The notes: a model not told the origin generated them from the letters alone. Shown: positions 1 to 7,050, numbered from the stretch's first letter. The stretch: 9,431 nt of DNA from Phycisphaerales bacterium (GCA_026982035.1 JALSHW010000299.1:1-9431); one strand, 5' to 3'. Program-made: numbers and translations.

Positions 1-18
1 ATCATTGGACAAACTCGG

Positions 19-1059
19 ATGATGCGCGTGTTGCTTGTCGTGGTTGTTGTTGGGTCGGCCTTGTTGCCTGGTGGGTGTTCTACATCCTCATCATCCACCC
101 CCACCAACCCACCCACCACTCGGACCGCTCCAGTGCAGCGATTTGTGGCCGAGCGTGAACGGTGGTCGTATATGGGCAATGATGGGTGGACTTATTACAC
201 GCCCAGCGCGACGATTCACACGACCATCACCGACCGCCTGATGCTCATCCGCATTCCATCGTTTGTCGAGCTTGCCCAAGTCCATGCGCGTACGGCCATG
301 ACGATGTTGCCGCCGACCGATGAACCAGTGACGACCTTTCTGCTCGGGTCGCGCTCGCAGTGGGCAACGATGACCAAAAAACTTTTGAAAGATCGAGCGG
401 GTGTGTATCTGTCCATCGAGCGAGGCGGGTTTAGCATTGGATCGACCGGGGTGTATTACGATCTTGGGCCTCGCGATTCGTTTACAATTGCCGCCCATGA
501 GGGCTGGCATCAATACGCCCATTCGGTGATGGTCGATCGGCTGCCGGTGTGGCTTGATGAGGGGATCGCGTGTTATCTTGAAGGGTTTCGGTGGGATGAG
601 ATTGAGCCCGATACGCCGAGGTTTTTGCCTTGGGCGAATCTTGAGCGGTACGACCAGTTGCGAAAGGCCCATGCGAGTGGTTCGTTGATGTCGTTGCATA
701 CGCTGGTGAGCAATCGGCCTCAGGATTTGATGGCGACCGACCAAGGCGGCGGGCGTGTGTTGACCTACTACGCCCAGCACTGGGCGTTGGTGCATTTCTT
801 CCGGGAATATCAGGGCGGGCGATACGCCAGTGGTCTTGGTCAAGTGCTGCAACTGGGTGTCCAAGGCCAACTGCTCGATGCGATGGATCCCAATGACGCC
901 CGAACCATGCGGATGCGTCGATCCGGGGCTGGGGTGCTTTCGATCATTGCTCCAGGGGTCCCCCTGCGAGAACTGGATCGGCAGTATCAATCGTTTGTCA
1001 ACGACATCGTGCGGCCGGGCGGACGCAATGCGATGCTCAATGGGGAATCGCCGATTTAG
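19..1059 (+). CDS. Putative lipoprotein zinc metallopeptidase (DUF1570 / peptidase MA-like)
   Basis: The 346-residue product starts with a short basic end and a hydrophobic stretch (residues 4-17) running into LLPGGC. Cys20 could be lipidated, although the lipobox is imperfect because Leu sits at -4 rather than -3. A Ser/Thr/Pro-rich linker follows (21-38). The core carries HEGWH at 160-164 and then LPVWLDEG with Glu181. This HExxH plus downstream E pattern, with the WLxEGxAxYxEG context, is typical of gluzincin peptidases of the MA/DUF1570 type that are common in planctomycetes. Predicted role: exported, membrane-anchored zinc protease of unknown substrate. ATG codons at 19 and 22 are both possible starts, and no Shine-Dalgarno sequence is visible in the few upstream bases. 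The stop overlaps the convergent ftsI stop by 4 bases. The family call is by motif only; the substrate is unknown. Confidence 0.86.
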   Translation: MMRVLLVVVVVGSALLPGGCSTSSSSTPTNPPTTRTAPVQRFVAERERWSYMGNDGWTYYTPSATIHTTITDRLMLIRIPSFVELAQVHARTAMTMLPPTDEPVTTFLLGSRSQWATMTKKLLKDRAGVYLSIERGGFSIGSTGVYYDLGPRDSFTIAAHEGWHQYAHSVMVDRLPVWLDEGIACYLEGFRWDEIEPDTPRFLPWANLERYDQLRKAHASGSLMSLHTLVSNRPQDLMATDQGGGRVLTYYAQHWALVHFFREYQGGRYASGLGQVLQLGVQGQLLDAMDPNDARTMRMRRSGAGVLSIIAPGVPLRELDRQYQSFVNDIVRPGGRNAMLNGESPI

Positions 1060-3107
1060 TTTTTCGTTTTTCGTTTTTCGTTTTGGTCAGGCAAATCCGA
1101 TTCGATGCCAAGATAGGGCAAGACCCGTTCGGTGATTCTTCGGACGACCGGGCCTGCGACGCGCGATCCGTAATGTCGTCGCTCACGAATCTGCTCTGGA
1201 CCCGGATCATCAATCACGACCAGCACCACAATCTCAGGCACACCAGCAGGGGCCGCGGCGATGAAGCTCGTTGTGTACTGCTTGGCAAAGTAGCCCTTGG
1301 CGTTGTTGGGCCGGCGCATGCCTTGGGGCGGGATGCAGGGGATGTAGGCGGTGCCGGATTTACCGAACATGCTGTAGTTGGGGGCCGGTGCTTGGTTGGT
1401 TGAGCGATCTTTGTCGTCCATGTGTTGGACGACCATGGACATTGGGCCTCGGGCGCGGAGGGCGACTTGTGGATCAAAGACCCGTTCGACGATGATTTCG
1501 TCTTTGGTCAGTCCGGGTCGATCATCGCGTCCGGCGGCCGTGAGTCGGAGTTCTGGCAATGTTCCCGCCATGTCACCATGACGCGCAAAGACTGAAAACG
1601 CCCGCACCATCTGCACCGGAGTGACGGCCACTTCATAGCCCATGCCCACTGAAGTCTGTGTCCATTTGGACCAATTTTTCTTGCTGGTCACCAAGCCGGG
1701 CTCTTCGCCCATGATGCCCAGCCCAGATTTGTTTCCAAAGCCAAGAGCCCGAACAGTCTGGCGAAGGGTGTTGTGGTCGAGTCGTTCGGTCGCGATGGCC
1801 ATGCCCATGTTGGAGGAGTATTCCAGCACACCATCCCAACTGAGTTCCTTGCGGTAGGTGACATCAGTCAGCGACCGACCGGGATAGGGCTGAAAATAGT
1901 TGACATCGAACTGGAGTGTTTCGTCGTCTGGAAGAAGCCCCTTGGTTTTGGCAATCGCCCAGACAAAGGGTTTGAAGGTCGAGCCCGGTTCGTAAAGGTC
2001 GCGGACGGTTCGATTGCGGGTGAGTGCTTCATCGACCCCTCGATGCGGGTCTGGCTCCAGAACACGCCAACGCGGGCGGTCAGATTTATCGGCAAGTGTG
2101 GCGGCGGGTTCATCGCCTTTTGGATCGTACCACGGAAAATCTTCGAGTCCTTCAATCTCGCGGATGATGTCGGCCATGGCGAGGACTTCACCAGTGTGTG
2201 GATTGATAACCACCGCACGGGCTCCGGCTGAATCTGCATTTTCAGCACCAATGGCGAGTTCTTCGAGCACAATCCGCTGGATTTCAAGATCAATCGAGAG
2301 ACGAACATTGTTTCCGTGTTGTTCTTCTTTCCAGTCGCCTCGTTGAACCCAGAGCGGCCCGCCGCTGGCATCGCGGACATAGGTGAGCGAGCCGTCGGTT
2401 CCTTCGAGTTGTTCGTGGAACATGTATTCAGCGCCGAGAATTCCGACGCGCTCGGTGGCTTGGTCTGTTGGGAATCCGAGTTTGCCAACGAGTGAGCCAA
2501 CGAGTGGTGCGTCGCTGGTTTGACGAATCTGATGTTCTTCAAGGTTGATGCCTGAGAGTTTTTTTTCTTTGATCAGGACTCGAATGGCTTGGGCCGTCTC
2601 AACATCGATCAAATCGCTGATTGGAAAGTATCGGCTCAATTGCGGTCGTTTGCGTGGGTGTCCATCTTCGTCGAGTTCTGGTTCCAACCCTTGGGCGGCC
2701 CGTTGATCCATCCGCTCGATGATCTGGGCCCGTCGTTTGTTTTCGAGAATCGCTCCGATGATCCGTGAACCGAGTTCTCCGGGATTCACCGACAAGGCCT
2801 GGGACAATCCCAAGATCGCTTGATCGAGTTTCGGCTCGATGGTGGTTGGATCAACGATGACCCGATGGGCAACGCGGGTCGTTGCCAGGACTCGGCCTCG
2901 ACGATCGAGCAGGTCGCCTCGGGTTGAGCCGAGTGTGTGGGTTGTGGCACGGGGATAAATGTGATTGGTCAGCGGATCACTCGGAAAAATCTGCAACTGG
3001 GCCACTCGGACAAGCACCACGAGCAAGGCCGCGACGACAACGAATCGAAAGACGATCACCACACGATTGAACTGCACATCATGGCTTGGCTCAATCACAA
3101 CACTCAT
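1056..3107 (-). CDS. ftsI: Peptidoglycan D,D-transpeptidase FtsI (class B penicillin-binding protein)
   Basis: This 683-residue class B PBP would cross-link septal peptidoglycan in the periplasm. A short cytoplasmic end precedes one membrane anchor (about 15-38). The PBP dimerisation/pedestal domain follows, with STRGDLLDRRGRVLA at 61-75. The transpeptidase domain has all three catalytic boxes: STFK at 376-379 (nucleophile Ser376), SSN at 431-433, and KSGT at 583-586, where many FtsI proteins have KTGT. The segment GLGIMGEEPG (462-471) and the neighbouring rsmH favour FtsI over the elongation protein PBP2. There are no PASTA repeats. The stretch between LAMAD (309-313) and STFK is rather long and charged. 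Its ATG overlaps the upstream stop (ATGA), so translation is probably coupled. The last eight residues (NEKRKTKN) are encoded by a 7-base tandem repeat. Confidence 0.94.
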   Translation of the reverse strand: MSVVIEPSHDVQFNRVVIVFRFVVVAALLVVLVRVAQLQIFPSDPLTNHIYPRATTHTLGSTRGDLLDRRGRVLATTRVAHRVIVDPTTIEPKLDQAILGLSQALSVNPGELGSRIIGAILENKRRAQIIERMDQRAAQGLEPELDEDGHPRKRPQLSRYFPISDLIDVETAQAIRVLIKEKKLSGINLEEHQIRQTSDAPLVGSLVGKLGFPTDQATERVGILGAEYMFHEQLEGTDGSLTYVRDASGGPLWVQRGDWKEEQHGNNVRLSIDLEIQRIVLEELAIGAENADSAGARAVVINPHTGEVLAMADIIREIEGLEDFPWYDPKGDEPAATLADKSDRPRWRVLEPDPHRGVDEALTRNRTVRDLYEPGSTFKPFVWAIAKTKGLLPDDETLQFDVNYFQPYPGRSLTDVTYRKELSWDGVLEYSSNMGMAIATERLDHNTLRQTVRALGFGNKSGLGIMGEEPGLVTSKKNWSKWTQTSVGMGYEVAVTPVQMVRAFSVFARHGDMAGTLPELRLTAAGRDDRPGLTKDEIIVERVFDPQVALRARGPMSMVVQHMDDKDRSTNQAPAPNYSMFGKSGTAYIPCIPPQGMRRPNNAKGYFAKQYTTSFIAAAPAGVPEIVVLVVIDDPGPEQIRERRHYGSRVAGPVVRRITERVLPYLGIESDLPDQNEKRKTKN
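1060..1084. repeat. 7-base tandem repeat TTTTTCG (about 3.6 copies) at convergent gene ends
   Basis: TTTTTCG is repeated at 1060-1066, 1067-1073 and 1074-1080, followed by TTTT. It immediately follows the stop of the plus-strand peptidase gene and encodes the last residues (EKRKTKN) of FtsI on the minus strand. On the plus strand it gives a U-rich RNA, but no hairpin precedes it. Confidence 0.85.
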
Positions 3108-3544
3108 TGTTGAATCTCATCATCAAGCACATACACGCGCGTTCCATCGTCGAGGGTCCAGTAGTGTGGCTCGGCTTGGATTGGATCGGCTTGGACTTGG
3201 ACCTGAACTTGGGCCTGGACTTGGGCCTGGACTTGGACTTGGGCATCATTTGTGTCATCAACCGATGATTCAAAATCAACCGGATCAAACAGATCAATGC
3301 GGCGTTGGGTTTGATCAACCATGACCGAGTCGATCTCTTGACCAAGCATGGCACGGATCTGATCTGGGGTCACGGATTGGGCGATCTGCATCCGGAGTTC
3401 CATGGATTTCTGATCCAGCACCCGCGCCCGCAAGCGTGACTGGGTCATCTCGTTGGACGCGACCAATCTGGACTGACGAACCGAAAGGACTCCGATCCCG
3501 GTCGAACCAAGCGCGAGGATCAGCACAATCAACTTGACGAACAT
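3104..3544 (-). CDS. FtsL-position small single-span membrane protein with VQ/AQ repeat
   Basis: The 146-residue product has an N-terminal membrane segment (about 3-21) starting only two residues in. A polar, probably helical stretch follows (about 23-70), then an acidic linker. Next comes a low-complexity run of alternating Val/Ala and Gln at 101-119, and a short tail with HYWTLDDGTRVYVL (127-140). Topology, size and location immediately before ftsI match FtsL, the bitopic partner that activates FtsWI, but FtsL sequences diverge so much that this is inferred from position. The GGAG at 3551-3554 on the minus strand gives a plausible ribosome site six bases before the ATG. The stop overlaps the ftsI start by 4 bases. 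The repeat and C-terminal tail make it longer than a usual FtsL. Confidence is high that it is a gene and moderate that it acts as FtsL. Confidence 0.78.
   Translation of the reverse strand: MFVKLIVLILALGSTGIGVLSVRQSRLVASNEMTQSRLRARVLDQKSMELRMQIAQSVTPDQIRAMLGQEIDSVMVDQTQRRIDLFDPVDFESSVDDTNDAQVQVQAQVQAQVQVQVQADPIQAEPHYWTLDDGTRVYVLDDEIQQ
3188..3244. repeat. Imperfect hexanucleotide tandem repeat inside the FtsL-position gene
   Basis: About nine degenerate 6-base units, such as TTGGAC, CTGGAC and TTGGGC on the plus strand, lie in frame and encode alternating Val-Gln and Ala-Gln dipeptides at residues 101-119. Because the unit is a multiple of three, gain or loss of units would change length without a frameshift. 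Confidence 0.85.
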
Positions 3545-3581
3545 ATCTGGCTCCGGCTGATTGAACGAACTGACAACACGA

Positions 3582-4394
3582 TCACTTGGTTGGAATCTTG
3601 AGCGTCATGCCCACACGAATATCGTTGGCATCGTCAAGCCCGTTGAGGGTGACGATCTCGTGCATCCGTTTGGATGTGCCGAGGAACTTGATTGAGATTT
3701 CACCGAGCGTATCGCCTGAGGCAACGGTGTAGGTCTTTGGATTCTTGATCGATGGCTGTGGCTTGGGCGCACTTGCTCTTGCCACCGGCGTCGGTGTAGA
3801 TACGCGAGCGTTGCTTGGGAGGGTGAGTGTCATGCCTGGGTTGATGATGCCGTCGGGGCCGATGAGTTTGGCGTTGAGTTTCTGGATTTCAGTCCAACGG
3901 TTGCCATCACCAAGGGCTTTGACGGCGATGCGATAGAGCGAATCGCCTTCCTGAACGGTGTAGGTTTGTTGTTCGATGGATCCGAGTGGTCGGGACTGGC
4001 TTGCCAGTGCTGGGGCGCGGAGTTCTTCGATGGTTTTGCTGAGCCCGTTTGAAAATCCGTTGGAGAGTTCGTCGAAGAGTGAGCCGGTGCGGTTTGACCC
4101 GTTGGCGATGACGACTGGGCCGGTTGGCTGGGCCTGTTGCTGGGCCTGTTGCTGGGCCTGTTGATTTTGTTGCGGCATGGCCTGATCGATCGCGTTGTTG
4201 ATGCGGTTGCGATCCGTGCCTGGAAGTTGGGCAATGGGCTGGCGACTCTGGGCATCGAGCCGATCATGATCCATCGTGTTGGCTTGAGAAAAATGATCAC
4301 TCACAAGCACCCCGACAACGAGGATCAACACAAAACTGAGGATGAGTGCGAGTTTGCTTTCTCTGGTCACGGCCGAATCCTTGGCTAAGTACAT
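3582..4394 (-). CDS. Membrane-anchored protein with two LysM domains
   Basis: The 270-residue protein has one membrane span (about 14-32), a low-complexity Gln-rich linker (QQAQ repeats, 75-89) and two LysM domains. The first runs from about 144 to 193, starting TYTVQEGDSLYRIA and ending GMTLTLP. The second runs from 221 to 269, starting TYTVASGDTLGEIS and ending GMTLKIP. LysM domains bind GlcNAc-containing glycans, so the protein should hold or sense peptidoglycan on the outer side of the cytoplasmic membrane. No catalytic domain is visible. It lies 69 bases after rsmH and 37 bases before the FtsL-position gene on the same strand, so co-transcription with division genes is likely. No clear Shine-Dalgarno sequence precedes the ATG. 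The domain call is firm; a role in division is inferred from context. Confidence 0.9.
   Translation of the reverse strand: MYLAKDSAVTRESKLALILSFVLILVVGVLVSDHFSQANTMDHDRLDAQSRQPIAQLPGTDRNRINNAIDQAMPQQNQQAQQQAQQQAQPTGPVVIANGSNRTGSLFDELSNGFSNGLSKTIEELRAPALASQSRPLGSIEQQTYTVQEGDSLYRIAVKALGDGNRWTEIQKLNAKLIGPDGIINPGMTLTLPSNARVSTPTPVARASAPKPQPSIKNPKTYTVASGDTLGEISIKFLGTSKRMHEIVTLNGLDDANDIRVGMTLKIPTK
4128..4163. repeat. Three perfect 12-base tandem units in the LysM gene
   Basis: CTGGGCCTGTTG is repeated three times without mismatch. It is in frame on the minus strand and encodes repeated Gln-Gln-Ala-Gln in the linker between membrane span and LysM domains. Perfect identity suggests recent slippage or expansion. 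Confidence 0.9.
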
Positions 4395-4463
4395 AGACAG
4401 ACAACCAACTTCATAACAAGAAGACGCAATCCTTCACGCTTCTCTTGACGCTTCAAACTGGGA

Positions 4464-5429
4464 TCACTCGGCCTTTGAACCAAGCACCCGACACACACGC
4501 ATCTTGGCTGAACGCGACCTCGGATTGCCCGCGATCTCTCGTTCATCAGCCCCAACGGGCTTGCGCGTAATCAACTCGACGAGCCCGTCGGTGTTCATCC
4601 GGACAAACGATTGTTTGACCGGACGATCTTCCAGCGAGTGGAACGCGATAATCGCGATCCGGGTGCCGTCGTTGAGCCATCCTGAATCCCCTGACTGCAC
4701 TTTCTGAGCCCCGAACTTCACGGAACGCAGGAGTGATTCGAGCGAACCCAGTTCATCGTTGACCGCGATTCTCAGCGCCTGGAAGGTGCGGGTTGCGGGA
4801 TGGATGGGACTGCGTTGCCCTTTGGAATACGGAACGGCCGAACGAACAAGATCGGCAAGTTGATCAGTCGTTTCTATCGGCGCAAGTTCTCTTGCTTCAA
4901 CAATCTTTGATGCGATCCGTCGAGCGTGCCTTTCCTCCCCGAACTGCTTAATCAAATCCCCGATTTCCTTCACTGGGAGCGTATTGACCAACTCAGCAGC
5001 ATCAATCGGCGAAGACTGATCCATCCGCATGTCCAAGGGCCCGGAATGACGAAAACTCAGCCCCCGAGCCGGGTCATCGACCTGCGTGCTGGCAAATCCC
5101 AGATCCGCCAGCACCATGTCGGCAACAATGCCCCGCTTGACCAGTTCCTGAGGCAATTGGGCAAAGTTGCCTTGGATCACGACAATATTGGCCGATTCAG
5201 GATCATCAGGAGACATGGCCCGCCTGGCAGATTCTTCAGCCCGCGCCAAGTTCCCAGCATCCATATCATTCAAAACGATCATTCCGGTTGGACCAATGTG
5301 CCGAGCAATCAGACACGCATGCCCGCCCAACCCAGCGGTACAATCCACAAACACCTGCCCCAACTGGGGTTGCAACAACTCAACGACCTGGTCGGCAAGG
5401 ACAGCGATATGTGAATATGGCTCAGACAC
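4464..5429 (-). CDS. rsmH: 16S rRNA (cytosine(1402)-N(4))-methyltransferase RsmH
   Basis: The 321-residue cytoplasmic enzyme methylates N4 of C1402 in 16S rRNA using S-adenosylmethionine. Family signatures are present in order: SHIAVL near the N-terminus (6-11), the SAM-binding DCTAGLGGHA (29-38), DLGFASTQVDD (109-119), HPATRTFQALRIAVN (210-224), FHSLEDRPVK (263-272) and NPRSRSAKMR (302-311). Length is normal for the family. The start is GTG at 5429; the frame is closed by a stop 18 bases upstream, so no earlier start is likely, and an AGGGGA lies about 11 bases before it. It heads the minus-strand division operon, as mraW/rsmH usually does, but mraZ is not upstream. A divergent gene begins 28 bases away, so the operon promoter must lie in or across that gene's 5' end. 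Confidence 0.96.
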   Translation of the reverse strand: MSEPYSHIAVLADQVVELLQPQLGQVFVDCTAGLGGHACLIARHIGPTGMIVLNDMDAGNLARAEESARRAMSPDDPESANIVVIQGNFAQLPQELVKRGIVADMVLADLGFASTQVDDPARGLSFRHSGPLDMRMDQSSPIDAAELVNTLPVKEIGDLIKQFGEERHARRIASKIVEARELAPIETTDQLADLVRSAVPYSKGQRSPIHPATRTFQALRIAVNDELGSLESLLRSVKFGAQKVQSGDSGWLNDGTRIAIIAFHSLEDRPVKQSFVRMNTDGLVELITRKPVGADEREIAGNPRSRSAKMRVCRVLGSKAE

Positions 5430-5457
5430 ACACCACAGTATCCCCTATTGTCCACCC

Positions 5458-5823
5458 ATGACGGAAGGCAACCCAATCATCCTGACCACCGCCCCCTCGA
5501 CTTCCCACGCCGCCCAGATCGTCTACGGGCTCGACCTCCGAGGAATCGGCGCCAAAGTCATCGACAATCCGCTCAAATCCAAAGACCCATTGGCGATCAT
5601 CCTCACCAAAGGCAACGAAAACATCGCCCGATCCGCCATTACCGTTATCTGGGACGCCATGCTCGACGCCACCCCCCGCGCAGCCGACCCCGATGGACTC
5701 TGCTATTTCTGTGGATACGACACGACGGGACTGGTGCCTCCGGTGATCTGCCCAGAATGTGGACACCCACTCGACACCATCGAAGCCCGGCGCGCGGCCT
5801 CTGAAGGCCGGATCCGAGACTAG
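5458..5823 (+). CDS. Small DUF2007-like protein with C-terminal zinc ribbon
   Basis: The 121-residue protein begins at ATG 5458; the frame is open further upstream but overlaps rsmH, so this Met is preferred. Residues 6-66 show a beta-alpha-beta pattern (PIILTTAPSTSHAAQIVYGLDLRGIGAKVI) resembling DUF2007, the putative signal-transducing domain related to PII-like folds. Residues 82-101 form a zinc ribbon with Cys82, Cys85, Cys98 and Cys101 (CYFCGYDTTGL, then CPECG). No membrane span or signal peptide is seen, so it should be cytoplasmic. Function is unknown; nucleic-acid or protein binding through the ribbon is possible. It is divergent from rsmH with 28 bases between starts. A strong hairpin followed by a T-rich run lies after its stop. 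The DUF2007 match is tentative; the four-Cys ribbon is direct. Confidence 0.8.
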   Translation: MTEGNPIILTTAPSTSHAAQIVYGLDLRGIGAKVIDNPLKSKDPLAIILTKGNENIARSAITVIWDAMLDATPRAADPDGLCYFCGYDTTGLVPPVICPECGHPLDTIEARRAASEGRIRD

Positions 5824-5861
5824 GCCGTGTCTGATGGCTCCAAAATGACGAACTGTGGTGG

Positions 5862-5890
5862 CCCGGTTCGCCGAACCGGGTCTTTGTTTT
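5862..5890 (+). terminator. Rho-independent-type terminator for the zinc-ribbon gene
   Basis: CCCGGTTCGCCGAACCGGG (5862-5880) folds on itself around a single central base and is followed by TCTTTGTTTT. It begins 38 bases after the TAG of the plus-strand gene. It is also the left half of the larger inverted repeat. Confidence 0.75.
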
Positions 5891-5904
5891 CAGTTCAATT
5901 GCAC

Positions 5905-5932
5905 AAAAAAGAACCCGGCTCGGCGAGCCGGG
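5905..5932 (-). terminator. Rho-independent-type terminator for the dipeptidase gene
   Basis: Read on the minus strand, CCCGGCTCGCCGAGCCGGG (5932-5914) forms a 9-pair hairpin and is followed by TTCTTTTTT. It begins 29 bases after the dipeptidase stop. Compared with the left hairpin, paired positions have changed together (T-A to C-G), so the stem is preserved. Confidence 0.78.
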
Positions 5933-5961
5933 CCACCGGGGGCCGAGCCGTCAGACATAAC

Positions 5962-7050
5962 CTAGTGCTCCCAGCCCCAGAATCGGAGCCAGTTGGTGTG
6001 GGTAAAGCCGGCGATGTCGGTGTCACTCCAGCCATGATCCCGCAATGCCTGGCCGATGAGATTCAGATCACTTGGAGTATTGATCCCTTGGGGGAGTTCG
6101 TCGGCTCCGAATCCGCCATCCATGTCTGAACCCAATCCCACGGCGTGGGCGCCTCCGGCGATTTCGCAGATGTGTTCGATGTGTCGAACGACCCAGTCCA
6201 TCGAGGCGCGTCCCTTGTCGGCCAATCCCGGTTCAAGGAAAGCCGAAAGCAGATTGATCCCAATCACCCCCCCACGATTGGCGATCTCGGCGATGGTCTC
6301 GTCGGTCTGGTGCCTTTGATTGGGCAGCGAGTTGGGATCCCCCATCAACGCTCGACAGTTCGAATGCGACGCGATCACAGGCCGATCGGTCATCGAGAGC
6401 AACTCATCAACACTCCGCTGGGACAGGTGTGACAGATCATGGGTCACATCCAGATCGTCCATGCGCTCAACAAGGGCTCGGCCAAGATCAGTCAGCCCAT
6501 TGCCCGATCGGCTGGGGTCGGTTCCATTGCCCCCGGCGTACCGCGACTGGTGCCACCACGCCATCCCGATGGCCACGACCCCCCGCTGAACCCACATCTC
6601 AAGTTCATCAGGATGGGTAATCGGATCGGCGCATTCAACGAGGATGCCCATGTTGATCGGGCCACCTTCGAGCGGGCATTCATTGGTCGTCGGCTCGATC
6701 AGGGCGCGACCCCGTCTTGGCATTTGGCGGATCACGCCTGCGTCACGCCAGGCGTTGTAGAGCAGGAGTTGCCTCATCCCGGCTCGATAGGCGGCGTCGG
6801 CGTCGCCAAAGGGATAGGTGAATGCGCCGGTCTCTTGATCGGATTTGGTTGGATCGACGCCTTCGGTAAAGATGGTTGCCAGGCAATGACCGACACCGCC
6901 CTCAACCATGGTGGGCAAGGTGACGCTCGGTGGCTGGTATCGGCCACGACAAGAACGGAGATCGGTGTGCATATCCCGCCCGTTTTCGGCCAAATACGCC
7001 AGATCAAGATGGGCATCAAACCATCGATCAGCAGAAGGGGATTCGCTCAT
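5962..7050 (-). CDS. M19-family dipeptidase (membrane/renal dipeptidase-like)
   Basis: The 362-residue amidohydrolase-fold metalloenzyme cleaves dipeptides using two zinc ions. Ligand residues expected for M19 are visible: His14 and Asp16 in FDAHLDL, bridging Glu139 in GILVECAD, His208 in DLSHLS, His229 in ASHSNCRAL, and Asp309 in GLGSDMDGGFG. Length is normal for the family. No signal peptide or membrane span is present, so it is probably cytoplasmic despite the family name. ATG 7050 is chosen because GAGAG lies five bases upstream and homology starts just after it; the frame stays open to 7194, but that would run into the divergent gene starting at 7174. Bacterial members act on L,L-, L,D- or D-amino-acid dipeptides, and the substrate cannot be told here. 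The gene ends 4 bases from a symmetrical inverted repeat holding its likely terminator. Confidence 0.94.
   Translation of the reverse strand: MSESPSADRWFDAHLDLAYLAENGRDMHTDLRSCRGRYQPPSVTLPTMVEGGVGHCLATIFTEGVDPTKSDQETGAFTYPFGDADAAYRAGMRQLLLYNAWRDAGVIRQMPRRGRALIEPTTNECPLEGGPINMGILVECADPITHPDELEMWVQRGVVAIGMAWWHQSRYAGGNGTDPSRSGNGLTDLGRALVERMDDLDVTHDLSHLSQRSVDELLSMTDRPVIASHSNCRALMGDPNSLPNQRHQTDETIAEIANRGGVIGINLLSAFLEPGLADKGRASMDWVVRHIEHICEIAGGAHAVGLGSDMDGGFGADELPQGINTPSDLNLIGQALRDHGWSDTDIAGFTHTNWLRFWGWEH

Larger units (their letters stand above)
5821..5964. repeat. Nested inverted repeat (REP doublet-like) between two convergent genes
   Basis: Two near-identical units lie head to head. Each starts GGTGG (left at 5857, right on the minus strand from 5937), contains a 19-base palindrome (5862-5880; 5914-5932) and ends in T-rich sequence pointing inward. 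Further out, TGTCTGATGGCTC (5828-5840) is repeated inverted as TGTCTGACGGCTC (5957-5945), and each sits exactly 4 bases after a TAG stop codon. GTGG directly at the foot of each palindrome matches the GTRG tetranucleotide known from REP sequences mobilised by RAYT (Y1) transposases. REP identity is inferred; no transposase gene is in the window. Confidence 0.7.

Noticed and set aside
91..990. 299-codon open frame on the minus strand opposite the lipoprotein peptidase gene
   Set aside because: It is antisense to a gene with a lipoprotein-like N-terminus and HExxH motif; its own translation is rich in Pro, His and Arg with no domain pattern.
1868..2542. 224-codon open frame on the minus strand inside ftsI in another frame
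   Set aside because: It lies wholly inside the FtsI frame, which has conserved motifs, and its product is low-complexity Ser/Pro/Lys-rich.
3188..4163. Short tandem repeats considered as a CRISPR array
   Set aside because: Units are 6 and 12 bases, contiguous without spacers, and in frame within coding genes.
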